Shown piece after piece: positions 1-8,449 of a stretch of 15,703 nt of DNA. Source of the stretch: Candidatus Gastranaerophilales bacterium (GTDB taxonomy: Bacteria > Cyanobacteriota > Vampirovibrionia > Gastranaerophilales > JAQUYY01); NCBI GenBank assembly GCA_028691575.1, contig JAQUYY010000014.1, forward strand, positions 1 to 15,703, read 5' to 3'. Positions within the stretch are counted from its first letter, which is position 1. Every line of letters begins with the position of its first letter. Made by a program: the position numbers and the translations under genes. A model generated the notes under the pieces. That model saw only the letters and a program-made list of their open reading frames with translations, ran no database searches and was not told the DNA's origin.

Positions 1-2154
1 AACAGTCTTGAGGAGGGTTATAGGATTTCAAATCCTGCCACATACATTGGCGGATTTTATGAAAAATATGAAGAATACAATTATAATCAATTGGTGAAAC
101 TTCCTGATTGGACAAAAATTCAAGTTTATATTGATGATGAAATTATCGATCTGACTTCATGCGTTAAATCAAAAATAACCAGATATATTAACCTTTAAGA
201 TAATACAAGCAATCGAGAATGGCTTTGTCAGGATGAAAACGGAAGAATTACTGAAGTCAGGATAAACAAATTTATTTCATATAGCAATAAAAATCTTGCA
301 TTTAAGTCAATAACGGTAACCCCCGTAAATTATAACGGTAAAATTAAGATTTTAATCGGAATAGACGGAAGAGTTGCCAATAACATTCAGTTCAAATATA
401 AAAACAGTAATATAAAAATGGGACTAATGGCTTCTACAAAAGCAGTTGACAGCACTAAATATGTAAATATCAGGCAAATAAGCGAGTTTCAAGGACATAT
501 AGAGTTAACAGACATTGACTATGACAGGGAATATTTTGAAGAAACAGCCAATGAAACTTGGGAATTTTACGCAATTAACAACAGGTCTTATTCGGTAAAT
601 TCTAAAGTAGGATACTGGTTGAATAATGAGGATTTTTTATTTGATGAAAAAAAAGTAAATTGGGAAAAAAATTATAATAATCATAAAACAGAATGGCAAA
701 AAGACTGGAATGAAGCTCATATTGAAATTTTTGGAGATGAAAAGGCACAAAATTGGATTAATTTTGCAGTTTATCATTTGTTGACACCAGGAAAATTCAG
801 CGGAAATAATAAATCAATTCCTGCAAGAAATTTGACCGGAGAATCATATTGCGGGCATGTTTTTTGGGATACAGAAATTTATTTGTTACCATTTTATACG
901 ATAGTAAAACCTGATATAGCAAGAAATTTGCTGATGTATCGTTATAATACACTTGATGGCGCAAAGATAAATGCCCAAAAACAAGGCTACCCCGGAGCAA
1001 GTTATGCTTGGGAATCAACAGATACTGGGGTTGAAATGTCTCCGCAGCAAGTAATGTCATTTGAGGGAAATATTATTGATATATATTCTGGATTATATGA
1101 ATACCATATAACTCCTGATATTGTATATTCAATGTGTTTGTATTTTTTAGCAACTAAAGATGTAGATTTCATAGTAAATTATTCTCCTGAAATTATTTTT
1201 GAAACGGCAAGGTTTTGTGCATCAATTACCCGAAAAGAATTGGATAATTTTTATCATATTAATAAAATTGTCGGACCTGATGAATATCATCCGCTTGTAA
1301 ATGATAATTCTTATACTAATTTTATGGTTCAAAATAACCTTGAAATGGCAATTAAGCTAGATAAATTTATGAAATTAAATTATCCTAAAGAATTAAAGAA
1401 AATAAAAGAAAAAATTAATCTAAATGAAAATGAAATTAATAAATGGAATAAAATACGAAGAAATTTATATATAAGTTTTGATGAAAAAACAAAGGTTTTT
1501 GAACAGTTTAAAGGGTATTTTAATTTAGAATATATTAATGTGAAAAATTATGAGCCGAGAAATGTCCCTATGGATGTGATAATCGGGATAAAAGAAATTG
1601 AAAAAACACAGATTGTAAAACAGCCTGACGTTTTGATGTTTTTATACTTATTACAAAACAGATTTTCTAAAGATATTATTAAAAAGAATTTTGAATATTA
1701 CGAAACAAGAACCGGTCATGGCAGTTCTTTAAGTCCGTCTATACACGGTATTTTGGCTTCAATACTCGGAAATGTTGATTTGGCTTATAAATATTTAGAA
1801 AAAAATGCCAAAATTGATCAGTCTGAAGATAAATTTAACTCTAAAGACGGGATTCATATTGCATCGTTAGGAGCATTATGGTCACAAATTGTTATCGGTT
1901 TTTGTGGGATGAAAATAAAAAGAAAAGGCGTAGAATTTAACCCGCATTTGCCTCAAACGTGGAGAAAATTAAGGTTTCATGTTAAATACAAAGCAAGCAC
2001 CATAAATTTAACTATTAAACAAAATTCAGTCAAAACAACTGTTTTATCGGGAGAAAGTGTTAATATTAAAATCGGAAAAACAAAATGGAAAAGAATAGAA
2101 TTAAATAAGCCCAATTTTGCTAAATTTGAAAATCATGAATGGGAATGGTCATAA
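1..2154 (+). pseudogene. Glycoside hydrolase family 65 sugar phosphorylase, 5'-truncated by the window and interrupted by an in-frame TAA
   Basis: Frame 1 reads as one GH65 protein from base 1 to the stop at 2152-2154, except for a TAA at 196-198. Before it are family-like N-terminal beta-sandwich features (LEEGYR, YIGGFYEKYEE, NQLVKLPDW). After it, without a frame change, come QDENGRITEVRINKF and the rest of the protein. The catalytic (alpha/alpha)6 barrel is intact: FWDTEIY (862-882), the general acid Glu of GPDEYH (codon 1282-1284), the sugar-binding Lys-Gln pair (1618-1623) and the phosphate-loop-like TGHGSSLS (1711-1734). GH65 enzymes phosphorolyse alpha-glucosides such as maltose, trehalose, kojibiose or nigerose; the exact substrate cannot be told. 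About 716 codons are present, so the full protein would be near the usual 750-800 aa. The first ATG after the stop (418) has no Shine-Dalgarno sequence and would give a protein lacking most of the N-terminal domain. Point nonsense mutation or sequencing error is therefore likelier than a shorter real gene. Confidence 0.85.
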
Positions 2155-2156
2155 AT

Positions 2157-2690
2157 TTATTTGCAAAAAGGCAGATATGTCTGAAATTTATACTGCTGAT
2201 TTTGAAATTCAAATAAAGCTAAATCATTACTGTATTTTTTAACCAGCCCGTAACTTTTCCCGTTGCTGTGAGCAACCGGGAAAACCTGTAATTCAAGAGA
2301 ATTTTGCTCTGTTTGATAAAGAGAAACAAAATAATTGTTTTTATCAAAATTTAGCATCAAAGAATAAAATCCCGCATTAATTTTTTTATCCCCAAAGCAT
2401 AAATTATAAGGTATTCTAACAAGAGGTGAGCCGGTTGACAAGAAATTATACTTTATTATATTTTCAGCTTCTTGTTGTGTTTTATCAGATTTATCTTTTT
2501 TCTTTTTTTGTTTGCTTTTCATATAGTTATATGCTTCGTCAAATTCTTTTTGAGTAACGGGATTTTGAATCTGATTACTGTCATAATCATTCATATACTG
2601 CTCCCAACTGTCCTCATCCTGTGAAAATACAACAGATGAAAATACAGTTGAAACAATAAAAATAGTAATAATAAGAAATAATTTCTTCAT
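2157..2690 (-). CDS. Secreted small protein of unknown function
   Basis: This 177-aa protein was not recognised. It begins with a classic signal peptide (MKK followed by a hydrophobic run to about residue 22, possible cleavage near VFS|QD). A short acidic stretch follows, then a very Lys-rich patch at about residues 54-66. The C-terminal hundred residues are rich in Phe, Tyr, Asn and Leu, look like a small beta-fold, and end in PFCK. The product is probably exported to the periplasm or surface. The gene is convergent with the GH65 gene, with only two bases between the stops and no terminator visible there. No Shine-Dalgarno sequence precedes the ATG. A TTGACA element and a Fur-box-like sequence lie just upstream, so iron control is possible. 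Confidence 0.7.
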   Translation of the reverse strand: MKKLFLIITIFIVSTVFSSVVFSQDEDSWEQYMNDYDSNQIQNPVTQKEFDEAYNYMKSKQKKKKDKSDKTQQEAENIIKYNFLSTGSPLVRIPYNLCFGDKKINAGFYSLMLNFDKNNYFVSLYQTEQNSLELQVFPVAHSNGKSYGLVKKYSNDLALFEFQNQQYKFQTYLPFCK

Positions 2691-2696
2691 AATAAC

Positions 2697-2725
2697 AGGA
2701 TAATGATTATTACAATTAATGTCAA
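2697..2725 (-). promoter_or_regulatory. Possible sigma-70 promoter of the secreted protein gene
   Basis: On the minus strand a perfect TTGACA (2725-2720) is followed after 17 bases by TATCCT (2702-2697), a 4/6 match to TATAAT. The transcript would start close to the ATG at 2690 and be almost leaderless, which fits the missing ribosome binding site. An alternative -10, TATACT, lies further upstream with a poor -35. Confidence 0.38.
2698..2712. promoter_or_regulatory. Fur-box-like operator
   Basis: The bases GGATAATGATTATTA match the 7-1-7 Fur consensus TGATAATnATTATCA at 12 of 14 defined positions. The site covers the proposed -10 of the secreted protein gene, where a repressor would block RNA polymerase. 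Matches to A+T-rich operators arise by chance in DNA of this composition, so this is only a candidate. Confidence 0.4.
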
Positions 2726-2739
2726 TTAGTATAAATTTT

Positions 2740-2768
2740 TACACAAAATTGCTGAATTATTGTATAAT
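2740..2768 (+). promoter_or_regulatory. Promoter of the TPR-ndk-tgt cluster
   Basis: TACACA (2740-2745, 4/6 to TTGACA) and a perfect TATAAT (2763-2768) are separated by 17 bases. A second TATAAT lies at 2782-2787, with TTGTAT 16 bases ahead of it. Either would give a short leader to the ATG at 2809. Confidence 0.5.
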
Positions 2769-2808
2769 TTAGAGAAAAGAGTATAATATTGCGTTAAAAG
2801 GTTTATAA

Positions 2809-4488
2809 ATGGATAATTCGGGATTTTTATTATTATCGATTTTTTTAATAATAACAGCTGTTTCTTTGTTATATAAAATAGTACTGCCGGAAAGTGAAAA
2901 AATAGAAACAGAAAAAACACCCGCTAAAAAAAACAATTCGACAAAAACTCAAATCGATCCTGAATATCAGGCAACTATTTCGTATTTATATCATAGCGGA
3001 AATAAATTAAAGGCAGTTGAATTGTATAAAACAGCTCTTGAGGAAGCTCCCCTTGATTATTTGGCAAGATTTATACTTGGCAAAATTTATCTGGAAAATA
3101 AACAGTATTTAGAAGCAGTAGAACAGTTTAAATTTATAAAAAAATATCAGCCTCATAATGTAGAAGCCATCGAAATGCTTGCGGAAGCACTTTTTTCAAT
3201 GCATCGATATAAAGAAGCTATGATTGAATATAATTACATCATGAATAAAAAACCTGATAATTTAGATGTAGTTGACAAAGTTGCACAGATTTTTGAAAAA
3301 AATAAAGATTTGTCTTCCGCAATAAAAGTTTTGCAAAATGCAATTATTTTAAAAGGTTCGAATACACAAATTTTGCAGCGAATTGCAAGCTTATTTGAGC
3401 AAAAAAATGAACTTTTCAGCGCAATTGCTGAATATAATAAAGTATTGGGCAGGGTTGAAGGTGATGAATTTAAGCAAACAAATCAAAAACTTGCAAGTTT
3501 GTATTTTAGAGTAGGCAAATATGATGATGCTATTGAAAAATATACGGAACTTTTGGAAGAAGATGAAAATAATGTTTTATACCTAAAACAATTGGCTGAA
3601 TCAAATGCAAAATTAAGAAAATATGATGAAGCAAAAGAGTTTTTTTATAAAGTAATCGGATTTGGTCCGGAAGATGCTTTATTGCTAAAAAACAGATTAG
3701 CTCAGATTTGTATTTTAAAAAAAGATTATGATGAAGCTATTGATATTTTAAGAAAAGCTATAAATGAATATCCTGATGAAGATTATCTCAGATTTAGTTT
3801 GTCATCTGCTTATGAATCGAAGAAAGATTTTCAGCTTGCAATTGATATTTATCAGGATTTTGTAATAAATTCTCAGTCAGATATTTTAAAAGAAGAATAT
3901 GAAGATTGTATGAGTTCAATTATAAGCAATTGGGCTGTATACTTGTTTAAAAAAGGAGAGTATCAGGAGGCATTTGATAAATTTATGCTTGCTCTTAAGT
4001 ATAATGATAAAAATCCTGATATTTATTTTAATTTAGGCAAAACAAATCATAAGATTAGAAATTATGATGAAGCAATAGCACACTATAAAAGAGCAATTGA
4101 ACTATCTCCTGAAGATAGTGAGTTATATGTACATTTGGCACATGTTTACGATGAGTTAGGCGAGCCGGAAATGAGTATACAATATTATTATCAGGCAACA
4201 AAGAAAAACCCGAATAACTATAAGGCACTAACTTCTCTCGGAGTAGTTTACGGACTTCAGCAAATGTTCGATAAAGCAATAAAACATTTACAAGCTGCGA
4301 TTGAAGTTGAGCCGGGATATGAAGAAGCTTATTATAATTTAGCAATAGTATATGAATATTTAAAACAACCAAAAGATGCGGAAGAATATTATAAAAAAGT
4401 ATTGGAACTAAATCCTCTTCATGAAGAGGCTAGAAATAATTTAGAATTAATTATAAAAACAAGGGAAAAAATGGAAGATTCCTTGTAA
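2809..4488 (+). CDS. Membrane-anchored tetratricopeptide repeat protein
   Basis: The 559-aa product has one hydrophobic segment near the N-terminus (about residues 5-26), then a Lys/Glu/Thr-rich linker (about 30-50). From there to residue 541 it is almost wholly TPR units, about 14 by eye. Each is near 34 residues with the usual pattern, for example LGKIYLENKQYLEAVEQFK and NLGKTNHKIRNYDEAIAHYK. TPR arrays form superhelical scaffolds that bind partner proteins or peptides. No enzymatic domain is visible, so a role as assembly or docking factor at the inner membrane is an inference. The ATG at 2809 is preceded by AAAAGG (2796-2801). The gene ends 55 bp before ndk with no terminator between them, so read-through into ndk-tgt is plausible. 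Confidence 0.9.
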   Translation: MDNSGFLLLSIFLIITAVSLLYKIVLPESEKIETEKTPAKKNNSTKTQIDPEYQATISYLYHSGNKLKAVELYKTALEEAPLDYLARFILGKIYLENKQYLEAVEQFKFIKKYQPHNVEAIEMLAEALFSMHRYKEAMIEYNYIMNKKPDNLDVVDKVAQIFEKNKDLSSAIKVLQNAIILKGSNTQILQRIASLFEQKNELFSAIAEYNKVLGRVEGDEFKQTNQKLASLYFRVGKYDDAIEKYTELLEEDENNVLYLKQLAESNAKLRKYDEAKEFFYKVIGFGPEDALLLKNRLAQICILKKDYDEAIDILRKAINEYPDEDYLRFSLSSAYESKKDFQLAIDIYQDFVINSQSDILKEEYEDCMSSIISNWAVYLFKKGEYQEAFDKFMLALKYNDKNPDIYFNLGKTNHKIRNYDEAIAHYKRAIELSPEDSELYVHLAHVYDELGEPEMSIQYYYQATKKNPNNYKALTSLGVVYGLQQMFDKAIKHLQAAIEVEPGYEEAYYNLAIVYEYLKQPKDAEEYYKKVLELNPLHEEARNNLELIIKTREKMEDSL

Positions 4489-4543
4489 GAATAGTTATTT
4501 TATGGTGTAATAAATAAAGTATAAAATTACCCTGGAGGATATC

Positions 4544-5029
4544 ATGGACAGAAAAATGGAGAGAACTTTTGTTGCAGTTAAGCCTGATGCGGTTCAAAGA
4601 GGACTTATTGGAGAAATCATCAAAAGATTTGAAAGAAAAGGATTTAAAATTATCGGTTTAAAAATGATGCAAGTTGATGAAGCAACGGCAAAAAAACATT
4701 ATGCAGAACATGTAGGCAAGCCTTTTTTTGATAACTTAATTAGTTTTATTACAAGCGGACCAATTGTTGCGATGGTTTTAAAAGGCATTGATGTAGTTGA
4801 GCAATCAAGACATTTAATGGGCGTCACAGATCCTCGACAAGCTAACGCCGGTACTATCCGTGGCGATTATGCCCAAATAATGGAAAGAAATGTTGTCCAT
4901 GGCTCAGATAGTGTTGAAAGTGCAGAAAGAGAAATAGCAATATTCTTTGAAGAATCAGAACTGGCAACAAGCTGGCATAGAGATACAAGAAAATGGATTT
5001 CACAATCAAAATTTGAGAATAATGTCTAA
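4544..5029 (+). CDS. ndk: Nucleoside diphosphate kinase
   Basis: Ndk moves the gamma-phosphate of ATP to other nucleoside diphosphates through a phosphohistidine, balancing NTP and dNTP pools in the cytosol. The N-terminal ERTFVAVKPDAVQRGLIGEI, the central GVTDPRQANAGTIRGDY and the active-site NVVHGSDS (His119) are canonical. At 161 aa it is slightly longer than the usual 140-150, with four extra residues in front and a short C-terminal tail. The start at 4544 was chosen because GGAGG (4534-4538) lies five bases ahead of it; the Met at 4556 is too far away. The last 8 bases overlap the start of tgt, so the two are probably translationally coupled. Confidence 0.97.
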   Translation: MDRKMERTFVAVKPDAVQRGLIGEIIKRFERKGFKIIGLKMMQVDEATAKKHYAEHVGKPFFDNLISFITSGPIVAMVLKGIDVVEQSRHLMGVTDPRQANAGTIRGDYAQIMERNVVHGSDSVESAEREIAIFFEESELATSWHRDTRKWISQSKFENNV

Positions 5030-6131
5030 ATTTAGTTTTAGTCTAAAAAATACTGATAATAATTCAAGAGCAAGAGCAGGAGTTTTGAATACACCTCATG
5101 GAGAAATTAAAACTCCTGTCTTTATGCCTGTTGGGACAAATTCTGCCGTTAAAATGATGACGGGACATCATTTGTATGAAACAAACGCTCAGATTGTTTT
5201 ATCTAATTCATACCATTTATATTTAAGACCGGGACATAAACTTGTTGAAAAAGCAGGAGGACTGCATAAGTGGATGAACTGGAATAAACCGATTTTAACT
5301 GATTCGGGCGGTTTTCAGGTGTTTAGTTTATCGAATTTAAGGAAAATAACAGAAAACGGAGTTGAGTTTTGTGATCCAAAAACAGGTACAAAACACTTTA
5401 TCAGTCCTGAAAAATCGATGGAAATTCAAAACTCGCTTGGTGCAGATATAATTATGGCTTTTGATGAATGTGCGCCATATCCTTGTGAATACAAGGATGT
5501 TGTAAAAGCTATGGATAGAACGCATCGATGGTTGGAAAAATGTATAAAAGTTCAAAAAAATGCTCATCAAACATTATTTCCGATAGTTCAGGGCGCTTTT
5601 TTTGATGATTTGAGAAAAGAATGCGCAAACGTCATATCATCAATTGATTCGGTTGGTGTGGCAATTGGTGGAGTAAGTGTTGGCGAGCCAACGGAAATTA
5701 AAAACCATATTGTAGAGATAACAGCACCTCTACTTCCTGAAGATAGACCAAGATATTTAATGGGTGTTGGAACACCGGAAGACCTTCTCGACGGTGTTCT
5801 CAGAGGAATTGATATGTTTGATTGTGTTATGCCGTCAAGAATTGCTCGTCATGGAAGTTTTTTTACGAAATTCGGCAGAAAAAATATTAAAATTAAAGAA
5901 TTTGAAGAAGATTTTACTCCATTGGAAGAAGGTTGTACCTGCTATGCTTGTCAAAACCATTCAAAAGCATATATTAGACATCTTTTTAGGGCAAAAGAAG
6001 CAACGGCAGGAATATTGATGACAATACATAATATTCATTTCCTTGTAAAGTTGATGGAAAATGCAAGAGAAGCTATTTTGTTAAATAATTATGTCGATTT
6101 TTATAAAGAAAATTTTGAAAGATTATCATAA
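5022..6131 (+). CDS. tgt: tRNA-guanine transglycosylase (queuine tRNA-ribosyltransferase)
   Basis: Bacterial Tgt swaps guanine at position 34 of GUN-anticodon tRNAs for preQ1, the committed insertion step of queuosine synthesis. The 369-aa product shows every key feature: TDSGGFQVF (Asp94, general acid/base), PIVQGAFF, GGVSVGE, the nucleophile in MFDCVMPSR (Asp267), and the zinc ligands Cys305, Cys307, Cys310 and His336. These are spaced as in the E. coli enzyme with a constant offset of three. The frame is open upstream to 4947, but the start at 5022 matches the family N-terminus (MSKFSFSLKN). That ATG lies inside the 3' end of ndk and shares 8 bases with it, which suggests coupling. No other queuosine gene is in the window. 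Confidence 0.97.
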   Translation: MSKFSFSLKNTDNNSRARAGVLNTPHGEIKTPVFMPVGTNSAVKMMTGHHLYETNAQIVLSNSYHLYLRPGHKLVEKAGGLHKWMNWNKPILTDSGGFQVFSLSNLRKITENGVEFCDPKTGTKHFISPEKSMEIQNSLGADIIMAFDECAPYPCEYKDVVKAMDRTHRWLEKCIKVQKNAHQTLFPIVQGAFFDDLRKECANVISSIDSVGVAIGGVSVGEPTEIKNHIVEITAPLLPEDRPRYLMGVGTPEDLLDGVLRGIDMFDCVMPSRIARHGSFFTKFGRKNIKIKEFEEDFTPLEEGCTCYACQNHSKAYIRHLFRAKEATAGILMTIHNIHFLVKLMENAREAILLNNYVDFYKENFERLS

Positions 6132-6209
6132 AAAGCATTTCTAATAAGTTTAAACAACTATTAATATTAAAAAGCTAATATCAAAAACCATAACTTTTAT
6201 CCGGCTAGC

Positions 6210-6241
6210 ATTAGAATTTTGTGCCTAATTACTGTTTTTTT
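6210..6241 (+). terminator. Weak terminator-like hairpin after tgt
   Basis: In the 159-bp gap between the convergent tgt and trxB genes, ATTAG (6210-6214) can pair with CTAAT (6225-6229), and seven T's follow at 6235-6241. The stem has only five A/T-rich pairs, so a working intrinsic terminator is doubtful. Nothing else was recognised in this gap. Confidence 0.22.
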
Positions 6242-6290
6242 ATTGACAATTTTCGTTTTGTTTGTTGGTAAATTTCTTAATCTATCAAAT

Positions 6291-7232
6291 CTAAACTGTA
6301 GCAATTTCTAATTCTTCAATGTATTTAATTGCGTTAGTTGCTGAAACTGCACCATCTGCAGCAGCTGTTATTACCTGTCTTAACGGTGTAACTCTAACAT
6401 CACCTGCTACAAATACGCCTTTTAAGTTAGTTTCAAGGTTCATGTTAGCTTCGATAAATCCTTTTGAATCCAACTTAATATCATTTGCAAACATTTCTGT
6501 ATTCGGATTAAAACCTATGTACGGAAACACACCGTCTGTCTGAATTTCGGTTAGTTCATTCGTTTTTACATTCTTGATAATAAATGTTTGAACATTATTT
6601 TCGCCTTTAATTTCAACTGCAACACTATCCCAGATAAAATTAATTTTATTATTATTAAAAGCACGCTCTTGAATGATTTTATCGGCTCTTAGTTCGCTTC
6701 TTCTATGGACTATATTTACTTTTGAAGCAAATTTTGTAAGGTATAATGCTTCTTCAACAGCAGCATTGCCACCGCCAACGACGGTAACAATTTTATCTCT
6801 AAAAAATGCGCCATCACAAACTGCACAATAGCTAACGCCTCTTCCTGCAAATTTTTCTTCGCCCGGAATGCCTAATTTCTGAGGTTTAGCACCTGTTGCA
6901 AGAATAACCGACTTGGTTTTTACAAATAATTCAGCAGTTTCAATGATTTTGACATCATTTTTTAAATTTATTGATTGTATTTCCTGCATAATGTGCTTTT
7001 TTACGCCAAATTTATCGGCATGTTCTTCAAATTTTTCCATCAAATCGAAACCGCCGATTATAGGAAATCCGGGATAATTTTCGAGCTCAAGTGTATTTGA
7101 GACCTGTCCACCTGTCATATTTGTATCTATTATTGCAGTTTTAACAGCGCCTCTTGCAGCATAAATTCCCGCTGAAAGTCCGGCAGGTCCGCCACCCATT
7201 ATTACCAAATCATAGTTTAAATCTTGTTTCAT
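6291..7232 (-). CDS. trxB: Thioredoxin-disulfide reductase
   Basis: TrxB is a cytosolic FAD flavoenzyme that passes electrons from NADPH to thioredoxin. The 313-aa protein has the FAD-binding GGGPAGLSAGIYAARG (about residues 13-28), the redox-active CAVC (Cys136 and Cys139), the NAD(P)H-binding GGGNAAVEEA with the downstream HRR that typically marks NADPH preference, and the C-terminal FAD motif FVAGDVR. Length and motif spacing are those of bacterial low-molecular-weight TrxB. GAGGG lies seven bases ahead of the ATG at 7232. The gene is last of three on this strand, 126 bp after the NDP-sugar pyrophosphorylase gene, and has its own promoter. No thioredoxin gene is nearby. Confidence 0.96.
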   Translation of the reverse strand: MKQDLNYDLVIMGGGPAGLSAGIYAARGAVKTAIIDTNMTGGQVSNTLELENYPGFPIIGGFDLMEKFEEHADKFGVKKHIMQEIQSINLKNDVKIIETAELFVKTKSVILATGAKPQKLGIPGEEKFAGRGVSYCAVCDGAFFRDKIVTVVGGGNAAVEEALYLTKFASKVNIVHRRSELRADKIIQERAFNNNKINFIWDSVAVEIKGENNVQTFIIKNVKTNELTEIQTDGVFPYIGFNPNTEMFANDIKLDSKGFIEANMNLETNLKGVFVAGDVRVTPLRQVITAAADGAVSATNAIKYIEELEIATV

Positions 7233-7262
7233 TTATCAGCCCTCTTTTCTCTCGATAAAAAA

Positions 7263-7291
7263 ATTATATCAAAATCAAATCATAATAGTAA
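7263..7291 (-). promoter_or_regulatory. Promoter of trxB
   Basis: The minus strand has a perfect TATAAT (7268-7263) with TTACTA (7291-7286, 3/6 to TTGACA) 17 bases upstream. It would give a leader of about 25 nt that includes the GAGGG ribosome binding site. The -10 is strong and the -35 weak. Confidence 0.5.
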
Positions 7292-7358
7292 GTTTATTAA
7301 ATTTTCTATCGAATGACAAAAAAGACGTTACAAAAAGATAATTGTTTCGAATAAGTTT

Positions 7359-8348
7359 CTACACTTTTGAAAAAATTTGTCCGATTATTTCGCTTTGTTT
7401 ATTATTTTCAATAATGTTATTATCCGAAATTACGCTATCACCAATAATTACATCATTTTTAACCGTAACATTATCCCAAAGAATAGAATTTTTGATTTTG
7501 CAGCCTTTTTTTAATGTGCAATTATTTCCTATTACTGCATAACCTTCGAATTTGACGCCGTTTTCAATGGTACAATTTTCACCGATGAAAACATTTTGAT
7601 TGGGAGCAAAATCAATTCCGATATTGACAAGACCATTTAATACATCCCAAGATGATTGTTTGTACTGTTCTATTGTGCCAATATCACTCCAATATTCTTT
7701 TATAACAAAAGTATTAATGGTTTCATTATTATCCATTAATGCAGGGAAAACGTTTCTGGCAAAATCATAAAAAGTATCAGCAGGGATATAATCAAAAATT
7801 TCTTTTTCAAAAACATAAATTCCTGTGTTCACAAGATTGCTTTTGGCTTCTGCAATAGACGGTTTTTCCTGAAATTCAATCACTCTGTTTTTTTCATCAG
7901 TTACAACCACACCAAAATGACTGACTTCTTTTACCGGAATTTCTTTTAAACCCATAGTAGCTATTGCGCCGCTTTTTTTATGCGACTGGATAATTTCTTT
8001 CAAGTTTGCCCCGGTTAGACCATCAGCACTCATTACAAGAAAAGTTTTTTCACCGTCAAAAAACTGCTGACATTTTTTAACTCCACCGGCTGTTCCGGAA
8101 AGTTCTTTTTCTTGAATATAATTAAAATTAACCCCGAAATTGTTCTCGGAAAATTCATTATGTATTTGTTCTGCTAAACAATATGTATTTGCAATTATTT
8201 CTTTTATTCCGTCTGAATACAATTTCTTTAACAATATTTCCATAACTGAAATATTAGCAATCGGTATAAGAGGCTTTGGGATTACTTGTGTAAGAGGCTC
8301 AAGTCTTGAGCCGACTCCTGCTGCCATTATCATTGCTTTTCTAACCAT
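7359..8348 (-). CDS. NDP-sugar pyrophosphorylase (nucleotidyltransferase with left-handed beta-helix tail)
   Basis: The 329-aa protein joins an NTP to a sugar 1-phosphate. The nucleotide-binding signature MAAGVGSRLEPLT with PKPLIPI is at residues 8-30, followed by GTAGGVKK, MSADG (metal- and sugar-binding region) and EFQEKP. From about residue 245 the chain is built of hexapeptide-like repeats (FIGENCTIENGV, VIGNNCTLKKGCKI), forming a left-handed beta-helix. Family members include mannose-1-phosphate guanylyltransferase, glucose-1-phosphate adenylyl- or thymidylyltransferase and related NDP-sugar synthases; the nucleotide and sugar cannot be chosen from sequence alone. Roles in surface polysaccharide or storage sugar synthesis are usual. 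AAGGAG lies six bases before the ATG at 8348. Confidence 0.88.
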   Translation of the reverse strand: MVRKAMIMAAGVGSRLEPLTQVIPKPLIPIANISVMEILLKKLYSDGIKEIIANTYCLAEQIHNEFSENNFGVNFNYIQEKELSGTAGGVKKCQQFFDGEKTFLVMSADGLTGANLKEIIQSHKKSGAIATMGLKEIPVKEVSHFGVVVTDEKNRVIEFQEKPSIAEAKSNLVNTGIYVFEKEIFDYIPADTFYDFARNVFPALMDNNETINTFVIKEYWSDIGTIEQYKQSSWDVLNGLVNIGIDFAPNQNVFIGENCTIENGVKFEGYAVIGNNCTLKKGCKIKNSILWDNVTVKNDVIIGDSVISDNNIIENNKQSEIIGQIFSKV

Positions 8349-8367
8349 TGATTTCTCCTTAGTTAAT

Positions 8368-8397
8368 ATTTTAGCATAGTTTACAAATTTATAACAA
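8368..8397 (-). promoter_or_regulatory. Promoter of the NDP-sugar pyrophosphorylase gene
   Basis: On the minus strand TTGTTA (8397-8392, 4/6) and TAAAAT (8373-8368, 5/6) are separated by 18 bases, just upstream of the AAGGAG site. The gene can probably be transcribed independently of the upstream phosphatase gene. Confidence 0.42.
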
Positions 8398-8411
8398 GAG
8401 CATGGTCATAT

Positions 8412-8449
8412 TTCAATTAACATAATGGTCAGATATTAAGTTAATTGAA
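8412..8449. repeat. 10-bp perfect inverted repeat around the serB stop codon
   Basis: TTCAATTAAC (8412-8421) is the exact reverse complement of GTTAATTGAA (8440-8449), with an 18-base loop containing the phosphatase stop codon. A direct repeat ATGGTCA occurs at 8402-8408 and 8425-8431. No T-tract follows on either strand, so a classical terminator is unlikely. The hairpin could protect or attenuate the 3' end of the serB-like mRNA, or be a protein binding site. Confidence 0.45.

Noticed and set aside
196..198. Stop-codon reassignment or programmed readthrough of TAA in the GH65 gene
   Set aside because: TAA ends other clear genes in the window (for example ndk, tgt, RNase E/G), it is normally the least leaky stop, and no readthrough signal is seen.
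797..1060. Antisense open frame inside the GH65 gene, and similar frames opposite the TPR, tgt, trxB, NDP-sugar, radical SAM and other genes
   Set aside because: They lie wholly opposite or out of frame with genes of clear family identity, lack ribosome binding sites and have low-complexity, non-protein-like composition.
4947..5021. Longer N-terminus for Tgt starting at 4947
   Set aside because: The extra 25 residues lie inside ndk in another frame and have no family support; the protein from 5022 matches the known N-terminus and E. coli motif spacing.
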